Below are positions 16,341 through 24,681 of a DNA stretch of 64,000 bases, one piece after another. Under the pieces are notes generated by a model. It searched no databases, was not told the origin of the DNA, and saw only the letters and a list, made by a program, of their open reading frames with translations. The stretch lies in contig AP024676.1 of assembly GCA_025998955.1 (NCBI GenBank), positions 4,154,001-4,218,000 of the forward strand, given 5' to 3'. The number at the start of each line of letters is the position of its first letter. Position 1 is the first letter of the stretch. A program made the translations under genes and the position numbers. Source of the DNA: Candidatus Roseilinea sp. (lineage in GTDB: Bacteria > Chloroflexota > Anaerolineae > J036 > Brachytrichaceae).

Positions 16341-16382
16341 AGACCCTAAAGGCCCTCGAGACCTTTAGGGTCTTTCGTTCTT
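16341..16382 (+). terminator. Rho-independent terminator after the DUF4395 gene
   Basis: A perfect 12-bp stem AGACCCTAAAGG / CCTTTAGGGTCT with a 9-base loop is followed by TTCGTTCTT. It lies immediately before the PLP-enzyme start codon, so that gene depends on read-through or on a promoter I cannot see. Confidence 0.8.
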
Positions 16383-16384
16383 CC

Positions 16385-17599
16385 ATGGAGAGCTATCACT
16401 TCGACACCCGGCTGGTGCATGCCGGCGAGCGGCCGGCCGAACGCGTCGGCTGGCACAATGCGACGCCCACCAGCGCGCCGATCCACTGCAGCACCACCTT
16501 CCTATACCCCACCGCGCAGGCGCTGGACGCGGCATTCGCATCCGGTGGAGACGAAGTGGTTTACACCCGCTGGGGCAATCCCACCGTCCAGGTGCTCGAG
16601 GCACTGATGGCCGATCTGGAAGAAGGGCGCGGAGCAGTTGCCTGCGGCTCCGGCATGGCGGCGCTGTATCTGGCGTTGCTGGCGGCCGGCACGCCGCGCG
16701 GCGCAACCGAGCCGCACCCACGCCACATCCTCGCCTCACGCGACCTCTACGGCACGACCGAGACGTTGCTGCGCGACTTCTTCACCGCACAATCCGTCGC
16801 GGTGAGCTACTGCGACATGAGTGACCCGGCCGAGGTGAAAGCGGCGATCGGTGCCTACGAGCCGGACGTGGTGCTGCTCGAATCATTGTCCAACCCGCTG
16901 CTCAAGTGGGCCGACGTAGAGGCCATCGCGCACTATGCCCATCAGGCTGACGCGCGCGTGATCGTGGACGCTACGCTGGCCACGCCGGTGCTGCACCGGC
17001 CACTGGCGCAGGGTGCGGACCTCGTGGTGCATAGCGCGACGAAATATCTCAGCGGTCACGCCGATGCAACCGGCGGGATCCTCGTCGCACGCACCGGTCT
17101 GCTGCTCGACATGGCGCGGCGCTACGCCATCCAGCTCGGCATGATCCTCGGCCCGTTCGAGGCGCGACTGATCACGCGCGGCATCCGCACGCTGGGACTC
17201 CGCATGCGCCGGCAGTGCGAGAGCGCGATGACCATCGCGCAGGCGTTGCAAAAGCACCCGCGCATCCGGCGCGTGATCTATCCGGGCTTGCCCGAGCACC
17301 CCCATCACAGCCTGATGGCGCTGCAAACGTGCGGCCAGTTCGGCGGCCTGGTCTCGTTTGAATTGGCCGACGCCACGCGCGAAGCCGCCTTCGCGTTCAT
17401 GAACCGGTTGAAGCTGATCCTGCCCGCGACCAGCCTGGGCGACATCTTCTCGCTGATCACCTATCCGCCCATTTCGTCGCACCGCGAATTGACCGAAGCC
17501 GAGCGGGCCGCGCATGGCATTAGCGATGGCTTGCTGCGGTTGTCGGTCGGGATCGAAGACCCTCAGGATATCCTGGCCGACATCGAGGGCGCACTATAA
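16385..17599 (+). CDS. Cys/Met metabolism PLP-dependent enzyme (cystathionine gamma-synthase / homoserine sulfhydrylase type)
   Basis: The 404-residue protein belongs to the MetB/MetC/MetZ family of PLP enzymes. The PLP lysine is in VVHSATKYLSGHADATGG (Lys near residue 219), with the phosphate-binding GSGMAAL region near residue 87 and TRWGNPTVQVLE near the N-terminus. The active-site tyrosine of the neighbouring subunit is replaced by tryptophan (TRWGNP instead of TRYGNP), as occurs in some family members. It probably uses an activated homoserine and a sulfur donor, or cleaves the C-S bond. The exact reaction cannot be chosen from the sequence. Its position in the SAM-controlled sulfur region favours methionine synthesis. 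Confidence 0.88.
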   Translation: MESYHFDTRLVHAGERPAERVGWHNATPTSAPIHCSTTFLYPTAQALDAAFASGGDEVVYTRWGNPTVQVLEALMADLEEGRGAVACGSGMAALYLALLAAGTPRGATEPHPRHILASRDLYGTTETLLRDFFTAQSVAVSYCDMSDPAEVKAAIGAYEPDVVLLESLSNPLLKWADVEAIAHYAHQADARVIVDATLATPVLHRPLAQGADLVVHSATKYLSGHADATGGILVARTGLLLDMARRYAIQLGMILGPFEARLITRGIRTLGLRMRRQCESAMTIAQALQKHPRIRRVIYPGLPEHPHHSLMALQTCGQFGGLVSFELADATREAAFAFMNRLKLILPATSLGDIFSLITYPPISSHRELTEAERAAHGISDGLLRLSVGIEDPQDILADIEGAL

Positions 17600-17621
17600 G
17601 ATCGGCGCGCTTCTCCTGTGT

Positions 17622-18845
17622 TCAGTAGCGGAAGATCGCTGCCAAGCCAGACGCCGCCGGCATATGCGATGCCAGCAAGGCGTAGACCGTTCCGCCGTGC
17701 GCCAGCGTTTGCACCACGGCGAGGTCGAATAGATCGGCGTCGCCGGGCTGGCGTTCCGGCCGCGAGGTCATGTGATTCGTAGCGGCGTCGTAACTCCCCC
17801 AGCTATGTTTCGTTGGATCCACGAACAACGTGTCCACGCGACCCTCATGCGCGGCTTGGAGAACGACGCCCACATCCTCCGACGCGCGCTTTGCGCCGTG
17901 CGCCTCTTTGGTTGCCCGATACGCACCGACGGCCTTAGCTTTCGCCTCATCGAACTCGCGCTGCATGATCTGCCAGGCCGCTTGATGAAGCTGGCCGAGC
18001 GTTAGCAACTCCGGATTGCCGCGAATCTCTTGCGCGTGCAGATGCGCGTAGGTGTTGATCTCTCGGTACATCGCCAGCAAGTAATCCACACCGCTCAGGA
18101 TGAGCGGCATCGTCTCGCCGTTGAGCATCGGGCGCAGGCGACGTTCGACCTCTTGCACGAAGCGATGCATCCGCCCGTGCTCATCCTCACGATGGCCGTA
18201 TCGAATGCCGATCGGCCTTCCCGTTGGGCCAAGGCCTGCGGAGCGAACCAGACGTTGCTTCTCCGGCTCTTCCACACGCAGCGCGTCGGCGAGGTTGCGC
18301 GGCATTCCTTGCACATGGACTTCAGCGATGCCGTCGCGATTGCCTTTCAACAGTCGCACATCGTTTTGGCTCAACGCCAGCACGAAGAAACGCGCATCGT
18401 CCGTCAGCAACGGCACGAGCGGCGTGATGTGATGGCGCTCGCTCACCACTACCAGTGACTCGGTCGGGTAAGGCAACCAGTGATGGCTGAAGACGCCATC
18501 GTAGATAAACAGCGCCAGGCCGTCTTGCCGACCGTCCCAAAAATTCGGGCTGGCCGCCGCATCGAGCACTGGCTGGACGAATGACCGCGCGGCGCGTTCG
18601 TTCTTGTTCCGCCGACGCGCCGCAGGAGCATGCGCCGGATGCACCCGGGCGGTCATCGCGACGCCAGCGTCTTCTTCCAGCAGCTCCGCCAGCTCATCCC
18701 GCGCCGCATCCAACAAATTCTTCAGCCCAACCTGGTCGTTGAGGATGTCCGACGCCGTGCGATGGATCGGCATATAGATCGAGACGCACCAACCATCGCG
18801 TGGACGAGCGAGATCGAGCAAATCTTCTCGCGCAAACGTGGCCAT
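17622..18845 (-). CDS. Archaeo-eukaryotic release factor-like protein (baeRF family 3)
   Basis: The 407-residue protein matches the bacterial aeRF1-like family (baeRF): WCVSIYMPIHRT near the start, LALFIYDGVFSHHWLPYP, FFVLALSQNDVRLLKG for the central strand-helix, and a C-terminal GRVDTLFVDP ... DLFDLAVVQTLAHGG. These resemble eRF1/Pelota middle and C-terminal domains and are proposed to act on stalled ribosomes, but bacterial function is not settled. The start has GGAGGAGG seven bases upstream; a longer frame to 18971 is unlikely. It is encoded just after a universal stress protein on the same strand, so the pair may be stress-related. Confidence 0.82.
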   Translation of the reverse strand: MATFAREDLLDLARPRDGWCVSIYMPIHRTASDILNDQVGLKNLLDAARDELAELLEEDAGVAMTARVHPAHAPAARRRNKNERAARSFVQPVLDAAASPNFWDGRQDGLALFIYDGVFSHHWLPYPTESLVVVSERHHITPLVPLLTDDARFFVLALSQNDVRLLKGNRDGIAEVHVQGMPRNLADALRVEEPEKQRLVRSAGLGPTGRPIGIRYGHREDEHGRMHRFVQEVERRLRPMLNGETMPLILSGVDYLLAMYREINTYAHLHAQEIRGNPELLTLGQLHQAAWQIMQREFDEAKAKAVGAYRATKEAHGAKRASEDVGVVLQAAHEGRVDTLFVDPTKHSWGSYDAATNHMTSRPERQPGDADLFDLAVVQTLAHGGTVYALLASHMPAASGLAAIFRY

Positions 18846-18909
18846 AGTCCTCCTCCGCTCGCACTCGATGCGCTGAGCGCGAGCACACTGCTGCGTAATC
18901 TTCCTCCGC

Positions 18910-19953
18910 TCACGGATGAGGGCGTACCAGCAACACCGGCGCGCTGGCATGCCGCACGACACGGTCGGCAACGCTGCCCATCAAGAAGCGCCGGATGCCG
19001 CCGTAGCCGTGTGTCGCCATCGCGATCAGATCCGCGCCTTGGTGCTCTGCCATGTCCAGAATCGCTTCGGCAGGCCGCCCAACCGACACCGTGGTTTCCA
19101 CCCGAATGCCCGATTCGGCTAGGACGGTCGCAACTGCGTCGAGGCGATCGCGAGCGGCCGCCGTCGCATGTTCGATCCATCGAGCGAGATCGGCGCTGCC
19201 CGATGCGATCGAGCCGCTCATGACGCGTTCCCAGCCGAACTGAGCGCGGGTCACGATGACCTCCGGCGCCGGCTCGGGGACGACCTGCAACAGCAGCACT
19301 TCGGCGCCGGTGCATGTAGCTAGACTGTGCACATAGGGCAGCACGGTGTTGGCCAGCTCAGAGCCATCCAGCGGGACGAGGATGCGCCGATATGTGGGCA
19401 GTTCCTCGGATGAACTCTCGCGGAGGCCGGCCGGGCGCACCAGCAGAACCGGCGCAGTGGCATGCCGGACGACGCGATCGGCGACGCTGCCCAACAGGAA
19501 GCGGCTGATGCCGCCGCGCCCGTGTGTGGCCATAGCGATCAAATCGGCGCCCTCCTCGGCAGCGATATCGAGGATCGCCTCATCCGGTTCGGCGATTACG
19601 ACACGCGTACGCACCACGATGCATGACTGCGCCAATTCGGCGGCAATGGCGTCGAGGAACCGGTATGCCTCAATCTCGCGCTCGACCAAGTCAGGCTTGA
19701 GCGCCTGTGCCGCCGAGTGTGTGACGCCGGACTGTTCGTGGCCTGCGGTTGCGGCGCGCATCGGCGGCATATCGGCTGCCGCTTGGCGCTCCAGCATCGC
19801 CTTGGATAGGCCGTTCACGCCCAGCACCGGCTCTGGCAAGGCATGTAACAATACGACGCTTGCGCGGCTGCATTGCGCTACCCGTCGCACATGGGGCAGC
19901 ACCGCATTCGACAGCTCCGAACCATCCAGAGGGACGAGGATCTTGGTATACAT
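18910..19953 (-). CDS. Tandem universal stress protein (two Usp domains)
   Basis: The 347-residue protein has two Usp domains. Each starts with an ILVPLDGSELAN/SELSN strand and ends with the ATP-binding motif G-x2-G-x9-G-S: GRGGISRFLLGSVADRVVRHA in domain 1 and GYGGIRRFLMGSVADRVVRHA in domain 2. Both domains therefore look able to bind ATP. The two motifs are nearly identical, suggesting an internal duplication. GGAGG precedes the start. It lies 64 bases upstream of the baeRF gene on the same strand. Confidence 0.93.
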   Translation of the reverse strand: MYTKILVPLDGSELSNAVLPHVRRVAQCSRASVVLLHALPEPVLGVNGLSKAMLERQAAADMPPMRAATAGHEQSGVTHSAAQALKPDLVEREIEAYRFLDAIAAELAQSCIVVRTRVVIAEPDEAILDIAAEEGADLIAMATHGRGGISRFLLGSVADRVVRHATAPVLLVRPAGLRESSSEELPTYRRILVPLDGSELANTVLPYVHSLATCTGAEVLLLQVVPEPAPEVIVTRAQFGWERVMSGSIASGSADLARWIEHATAAARDRLDAVATVLAESGIRVETTVSVGRPAEAILDMAEHQGADLIAMATHGYGGIRRFLMGSVADRVVRHASAPVLLVRPHP

Positions 19954-20153
19954 GCCCCTTACCTCCAGACCGCTTGCAGCGCCGCCCTTCCGACCCAGCC
20001 ATCATCGCGGACGGCCATCCGTCAAGCGGCAATCCGTCTTCGTACAGCTATACCATACCCTCCAACTGTCCAAAATACGCCCTACTGTAGGCGGGGAAAG
20101 CGCCTAGCAGAACGGGTAATTCAAATACCGCGCCTTGCCCTTATGGTGACATA

Positions 20154-20196
20154 CGAAAAAGAGAGCCGGACTCCTTCGTGGAAGCCCGGCTCTCTT
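20154..20196 (-). terminator. Rho-independent terminator of the amino-acid binding protein gene
   Basis: An 11-bp stem AAGAGAGCCGG / CCGGCTCTCTT is read on the minus strand and followed by TTTTTC. It lies 28 bases after the stop of the gene ending at 20224. Confidence 0.85.
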
Positions 20197-20223
20197 GTGC
20201 TAGATCATTGACCGATCGCCGGA

Positions 20224-21408
20224 CTAGCGGAACGGCGGCGAGTAGAGCAGCCCACCCTGCGTGTAGAGGCTGTTGATGCCGCGCGGGATGGCCGTCTTGG
20301 TATTGGGGCCGAGATTACGGTCGTAGATCTCGCCGTAGTTGCCGACGGCCTTGATCACGTTCACCGCCCAGTCCTTGCTCAGGCCCAGCTTTGCGCCCAG
20401 GTCCACCTTCTCATCGGCGCCGAGCAAACGCCGCACTTCGGGGCGCGTGTCGTTCGCGGCCACGCTGTCCACGTTCTCGGAGCTGATGCCGAACTCCTCG
20501 GCAGCGAAGGTGGCAAACACCGTCCACTGCACGATGTCGAACCACTGGTCATCGCCATGGCGCACCATCGGCCCCAGCGGTTCCTTCGACAGCGTTACAT
20601 CCAGGATGACGTGATCGTCGGGGTTGGGCAACACCGAGCGGCGCGACACCAAGCCGGACTTGTCGGTGGTCACCGCGTCGCAGCGCCCTTCGGCATAGGC
20701 GCCGAACGTGCCGTTGGCGTCCTCGAACACCGCCGGCGTGTATTGCAGATTGCGCGCAGCCATCTGGTCGGCGAGGTTCAGCTCGGTGGTGGTGCCCTTT
20801 TGCACGCAGATCGTCGCGCCGTTCAGATCTTCCAACTTGGTAATGTTGGAATCTTTCGGCACCATGATGCCCTGGCCGTCGTAGAACGTGGTGGCGACGA
20901 AGTTCGCGCCGTTGTCGGTATCGCGGGTGAGCGTCCACGTGGTATTGCGAATGAGCACATCAATCTCGCCGCTCTGCAAAGCAGCGAAGCGCTGCTCCGC
21001 CGTCAGGGGACGATACTCGATCTTGTTCACATCGTTGAAGATGGCCGCGGCCAAGGCTTTGCAGTAGTCAATGTCGAAGCCGCTGAACGCGCCGGTGGGA
21101 TCCACAAAGCCGAAGCCCGGCACCTGGCTGTTGACGCCACAGATCATCTTGTCGCGCGCTTTGATCGCCTTGAGCGTCTCGCCGAAGCCCGACGGCGCCG
21201 CGGGTGCAGCAGGCGCGGGCGTCGGCGCAGCCGCGCTGACATCCGCAGGGGCAGCGGTCACCTCGACGATGCGCGTCACTTCGACGACGCGCGTGACTTC
21301 GACCGGCGCCGCCGGAGCAGCGGGCGCCGCTGCGGGGGGCGCCGCGCACGCTGCGAGCGCCATTGGAACTGCAACGAGTAGACCGAGCGCTTTTCTTGAC
21401 CGTATCAT
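20224..21408 (-). CDS. General amino-acid ABC transporter substrate-binding lipoprotein (AapJ-like)
   Basis: The 394-residue lipoprotein (signal, then LAAC|A) carries an unusual linker with three V-E-V-T repeats before the binding domain. The domain opens with KMICGVNSQVPGFGFVD and FSGFDIDYCKALAAAIF, then LTAEQRFAALQSGEIDVLIRNTTWT and GANFVATTFYDGQGIMV, all close to the AapJ/general L-amino-acid binding family. It delivers amino acids to an ABC importer whose permease and ATPase are not in the window. AAGGAGG precedes the start, a TATAAT box lies about 76 bases upstream and a good terminator follows. This suggests high, single-gene expression. Confidence 0.92.
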   Translation of the reverse strand: MIRSRKALGLLVAVPMALAACAAPPAAAPAAPAAPVEVTRVVEVTRIVEVTAAPADVSAAAPTPAPAAPAAPSGFGETLKAIKARDKMICGVNSQVPGFGFVDPTGAFSGFDIDYCKALAAAIFNDVNKIEYRPLTAEQRFAALQSGEIDVLIRNTTWTLTRDTDNGANFVATTFYDGQGIMVPKDSNITKLEDLNGATICVQKGTTTELNLADQMAARNLQYTPAVFEDANGTFGAYAEGRCDAVTTDKSGLVSRRSVLPNPDDHVILDVTLSKEPLGPMVRHGDDQWFDIVQWTVFATFAAEEFGISSENVDSVAANDTRPEVRRLLGADEKVDLGAKLGLSKDWAVNVIKAVGNYGEIYDRNLGPNTKTAIPRGINSLYTQGGLLYSPPFR

Positions 21409-21483
21409 GTGTCTTGCCTCCTTCTTCGAGAGATCTAATTTCGAGTGATCTGACGGCTCGACAGGGAACCGCGCTGCGCGCGA

Positions 21484-21489
21484 ATTATA
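21484..21489 (-). promoter_or_regulatory. -10 element (TATAAT) of the amino-acid binding protein gene
   Basis: On the minus strand TATAAT precedes the ATG at 21408 by about 75 bases, leaving a leader that ends in AAGGAGGCAAGACAC. A convincing -35 box is not seen. Confidence 0.45.
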
Positions 21490-21540
21490 TGGAAGGCTGC
21501 GCGAATGCGCATGCAGCGCGTAACGCAGTGAGCAACCGAC

Positions 21541-22482
21541 TCATGTGCCGGGGATCAAGCGCGTCCCCGCCAACGCCGCGCGATAGTCCTCCAGCGCGAA
21601 ACGGCCGCCGCCCACGCTCATGGCATTGGCCGCTCCGGCTGCGACCGCGCTGCGCAGCGCATCAGGCGCGGTCGCGCCTTGGCTTAACCGGTGCACCAGC
21701 GCGCCGAGGAACACGTCGCCGCTGCCGATGGAGCTGACACTGCGCACTGTCGGTGGCTGCGCGATCCACGAACCGCTCACGCCGACCATGGCAACGCCTC
21801 GCCCGCCCAGCGTGACGATGCAGTGCCGCCACGCATATCGTTCACGGAGGACATGCGCAACGGCCAGCGCATCCGCTGGCGCTTCGACAGCACGCCCGGC
21901 CAGCGCCGCGATCTCATCGCCGTTGACCTTGATGTTTATGCCGGCCACACCCGCAGCCGCACGCAGCCATTCGCCGCTGCTATCCACCCATACTTCCACC
22001 CCCAGCGCGCGACACGCATTGAGCAGCGCCGCGAACATGGCCGGGGTCGGACCGGTCGGGACGCTGCCGCTGAAGGTCACCGCGCTTGCGCGGTGGGCCG
22101 ACACACAGGCAACGACGGATTGCGCGAATCGCTGCCAGGTTTCCTCGCTCACAGGCGGCCCCGGTTCGTTGATGAGCGAGGCATCTCGCCCGTTGCCATC
22201 CACGATGATCGTGGCGCAGCGCGTCTCGGCCTCGTGCCACGTCCACTCGCCGGGCAGTCCCTCGGCCTCGGCAAGGTGGGCAAAGTGCCGGCCGGTATGC
22301 CTGCCCAGCAAGCCGGCGCACAGCGCGCAGCCGCCCAGCCGGAGGATGCCGCGTGCGACGTTTAGTCCTTTGCCGCCGGCAACGGTCAGCACCTGGGTCG
22401 CGCGGCTGACGCCGTGGAGTCGGAAATCCGGGACGATCAAGGTGCGATCGAGCGCCGGGTTAGGTGTGACACACACGATCAT
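21541..22482 (-). CDS. PfkB-family sugar kinase (1-phosphofructokinase / tagatose-6-phosphate kinase type)
   Basis: The 313-residue protein opens with MIVCVTPNPALDRTL, the usual first strand of the FruK/LacC branch. VAGGKGLNVARGILRLGG is PfkB signature 1. Signature 2 near residue 245 reads SIGSGDVFLGALVHRL, with the catalytic aspartate in GSGD. It phosphorylates a sugar phosphate, most likely fructose 1-phosphate or tagatose 6-phosphate, but the substrate is not fixed by the sequence. No other sugar genes flank it. Confidence 0.87.
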   Translation of the reverse strand: MIVCVTPNPALDRTLIVPDFRLHGVSRATQVLTVAGGKGLNVARGILRLGGCALCAGLLGRHTGRHFAHLAEAEGLPGEWTWHEAETRCATIIVDGNGRDASLINEPGPPVSEETWQRFAQSVVACVSAHRASAVTFSGSVPTGPTPAMFAALLNACRALGVEVWVDSSGEWLRAAAGVAGINIKVNGDEIAALAGRAVEAPADALAVAHVLRERYAWRHCIVTLGGRGVAMVGVSGSWIAQPPTVRSVSSIGSGDVFLGALVHRLSQGATAPDALRSAVAAGAANAMSVGGGRFALEDYRAALAGTRLIPGT

Positions 22483-22604
22483 GACACTTCACAATCCGAG
22501 GGAGAGGTCGAAGCAGCGCAGGCGTGCCAAAGGCACATGCGGCATCGCAGTTGGGAGTATGCGAACCATGGGCAAATCACCGGCAAACGCTCGCCATAAA
22601 AACG

Positions 22605-22633
22605 TTGCGTCTTCTTCCATAAACCTGTATAAT
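22605..22633 (+). promoter_or_regulatory. Promoter of the small winged-helix-like gene
   Basis: TTGCGT (22605-22610) and a perfect TATAAT (22628-22633) are 17 bases apart. Transcription from about 22640 gives a leader of about 70 bases ending in AAGGAGAAGGAGGG before the GTG start. Confidence 0.65.
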
Positions 22634-22708
22634 TGGGAGTCGTTTATAGGCTGTCATCTCATATCTGAGTGCATGCGCGATCATCATAAGGAGAAGGAGG
22701 GTCAAGCT

Positions 22709-22870
22709 GTGGTGAAGTTGACTAAGCTGGAGAAGACGATTCTGGAGGCGATCAAGACGGCCCCGCTGGGGTTGCCGGACTGGAACGCGCTGGCCAAGGC
22801 CGAGCACATCTCGCTGGATTACATCCAGCAGCGCGTCGAGTGGATGCGCCGGGCAGGTATCATCAAGTAG
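22709..22870 (+). CDS. Small (53-residue) winged-helix-like protein
   Basis: A 53-residue protein that starts with GTG (22709, or a second GTG three bases on). AAGGAGG lies 8 bases upstream. The sequence LTKLEKTILEAI ... LPDWNALAKAEHIS ... YIQQRVEWMRRAGIIK has the helix-turn-helix-like spacing of a minimal winged helix: a first helix, a short turn, and a recognition-like helix ending in a basic patch. It has its own promoter and terminator, so it is a real, probably well-expressed gene. I cannot name the family. A much longer frame in the same phase running back to 21620 lies antisense to pfkB and is not real. Confidence 0.7.
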   Translation: MVKLTKLEKTILEAIKTAPLGLPDWNALAKAEHISLDYIQQRVEWMRRAGIIK

Positions 22871-22898
22871 CTGCCCGCGCGCGGGACCTGAATTCGCG

Positions 22899-22935
22899 AA
22901 GAGCGGCATCAGCCTTGATGCTGCTCTTTCGTTTT
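22899..22935 (+). terminator. Rho-independent terminator of the small winged-helix gene
   Basis: A 13-pair stem AAGAGCGGCATCA / TGATGCTGCTCTT, with one G-U pair and a 4-base loop, is followed by TCGTTTTCC. Confidence 0.8.
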
Positions 22936-22974
22936 CCCGGGTAAGAAGCAACCTGATCTTACGGAGAGGTCTCA

Positions 22975-23580
22975 TAAAAAACCGATCGTTGCTTATACTC
23001 GCTGCACTGCCTCTCGCTCTGGCCGCTTGCGGTGGACCACCGCCGGCGCCTGTTGAGATCACCCGCGAAGTCGAAGTGACGCGCGAGGTGGAGGTGACGC
23101 GCATCGTTGAAGTGACGCCGGCTGTGGCGACGGAACAAGCTGCACCCAAGCGGCAGCACGCCGGCCGAGGTGAAGGCGCGCGGCAAGCTTGTATGCGGTA
23201 TCAACGGCCAGTTGCCCGGCTTCAGCTTTGGCGACGCCCAAACGGGCAACGTCGCCGGCTTCGATGTGGACTTCTGTCGAGCCATCGCGGCAGCTATCTT
23301 CGGAGACAAAAACGCCGTCGAGTTCAGGCCGTATGCTGCAGAGCAGCGCTTCGCCGCGCTGCGCAACGCCGACGAGCCGGTGAACTTCGCAGCCATCACA
23401 TTCTAAGATGGGCAAGGGTTGATGGTGCGCAAAGACAGCGGCATCCCGCCAAACCACATCATCCTTGACGCGACGCTCTCGAAGGAACCGCTCGCGCCGG
23501 TGATGCATCAAGGTGATCCCCAATGGCTCTACCTGGTGGATTGGGTGGTGTTCGCGGTCATCGCGCCGCCGTTCCAGTAG
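22975..23580 (+). pseudogene. Decayed amino-acid binding lipoprotein (paralogue of 20224-21408)
   Basis: The remains read in order. First comes a signal peptide whose start codon appears as ATA (ATAAAAAACCG) and a lipobox LALAAC|G, then V-E-V-T repeats and a frame change near 23150. Next is KLVCGINGQLPGFSFGDA ... FDVDFCRAIAAAIFGDKN ... AEQRFAALRNADEP, then a deletion and a stop after FAAITF. The final fragment is GQGLMVRKDSGI ... ILDATLSKEPLAPVMHQGD. Each fragment aligns with the intact protein encoded 1.6 kb upstream, so this is a tandem-type duplicate that lost function by frameshift and deletion. The binding lobe is largely gone. Confidence 0.88.
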
Positions 23581-23663
23581 CATCCTTAACCTTTCACTGA
23601 GGCTGCCTGCGCTCGTTTCTCCTGGAGAGAGCAAGCCCAGGCGGCTTGCAGACGCCGGTCGTT

Positions 23664-23669
23664 ATAATC
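23664..23669 (+). promoter_or_regulatory. -10 element (TATAAT) upstream of sucD
   Basis: A perfect TATAAT lies 61 bases before the sucD ATG. The leader ends in CAGAAGGTCTTTTC, a moderate ribosome site. No good -35 at the right distance. Confidence 0.45.
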
Positions 23670-23730
23670 GCTGCCGATTATCGCTAGACACACATAGCGC
23701 TTTCAACATCCGCACACAGAAGGTCTTTTC

Positions 23731-24591
23731 ATGTCCATCCTCGCAGACAAAAACACACGCCTGATCGTGCAAGGCATCACCGGCCGAGAAGGCGACTTTC
23801 ACGCACGCCAGATGCACGCTTACAGCCCGATCGTCGTGGGCGGCGTGACGCCCGGCAAAGGCGGCATGGTGACGGACTACGGCGTGCCGGTGTTCGACAC
23901 CGTCGGCCAGGCCGTGCGCGAAGTGGGCGCCACCGCCAGCGTGATCTACGTGCCGGCCCGCTTTGCGCCCGACGCCATCATGGAAGCCGCGGACGCCGGT
24001 ATCAAGCTGATCGTGTGCATCACCGAGGGCATTCCGGTGATAGACATGATCCGCGTGCGCGCTTACCTGGATACCAAGCAGTCGCTGTTGCTGGGCCCGA
24101 ATTGCCCCGGCTTGCTCACGCCCGGCCAGGCCAAGATCGGCATCATCCCGGGTAATATCGCCAAGCCGGGTAACGTGGGCGTGGTGTCGCGCAGCGGCAC
24201 GCTCACCTACGAAGCGGTGAACGCGCTGACGCAGGCCGGCATGGGCCAGAGCACCATCGTCGGCATCGGCGGCGACCCGGTGCGCGGCCTGGGCTTCCTC
24301 GAGGTGATCAAGATGTTCAACGAGGACCCGGAGACGGAGAAAATCGTGATGATCGGCGAGATCGGCGGCAGCGATGAGGAAACCACCGCGGCGTGGATCA
24401 AAGACAACGTAAAGAAGCCGATGGCCGGTTTCATCGCCGGTCGCTCGGCGCCGCCCGGCAAACGTATGGGGCACGCCGGCGCGATTATCGAAGGCGGCAT
24501 GGGCACGGCAGAAAGCAAGATCGCCGCGATGAAGGCTGCCGGCATCCGCATGGCCGAGCTGCCGACGGACATCCCGGAACTGTTGCGATAG
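23731..24591 (+). CDS. sucD: Succinyl-CoA synthetase alpha subunit
   Basis: The 286-residue protein is full length for SucD. The CoA-binding domain opens with [37 protein letters not shown] marks the domain junction. The phosphorylated histidine is in [17 protein letters not shown] near residue 246. It converts succinyl-CoA to succinate with formation of a nucleoside triphosphate in the citric acid cycle. The beta subunit gene (sucC) is not next to it in either direction, which is unusual. A TATAAT box at 23664 is 61 bases upstream, and AGAAGG precedes the start. Confidence 0.95.
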   Translation: MSILADKNTRLIVQGITGREGDFHARQMHAYSPIVVGGVTPGKGGMVTDYGVPVFDTVGQAVREVGATASVIYVPARFAPDAIMEAADAGIKLIVCITEGIPVIDMIRVRAYLDTKQSLLLGPNCPGLLTPGQAKIGIIPGNIAKPGNVGVVSRSGTLTYEAVNALTQAGMGQSTIVGIGGDPVRGLGFLEVIKMFNEDPETEKIVMIGEIGGSDEETTAAWIKDNVKKPMAGFIAGRSAPPGKRMGHAGAIIEGGMGTAESKIAAMKAAGIRMAELPTDIPELLR

Positions 24592-24600
24592 GTGGAGCGT

Positions 24601-24656
24601 ATCACGGATTGCGTATCGCGTTTTACGCCTTGTGTCTCACGTCCTGCGTCTTGCGT
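24601..24656. repeat. Period-7 repeat patch between sucD and RNase HI genes
   Basis: Eight heptamers in exact phase: ATCACGG, ATTGCGT, ATCGCGT, TTTACGC, CTTGTGT, CTCACGT, CCTGCGT, CTTGCGT. The patch starts 9 bases after the sucD stop. Confidence 0.85.
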
Positions 24657-24681
24657 TTGGCCTTTGAGTTCAGCACATGCA

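Noticed and set aside
21620-22708. Long plus-strand frame ending with the small winged-helix protein
   Set aside because: It runs antisense through the pfkB gene and crosses the promoter of the small gene. Only the last 53 codons after AAGGAGG are credible.
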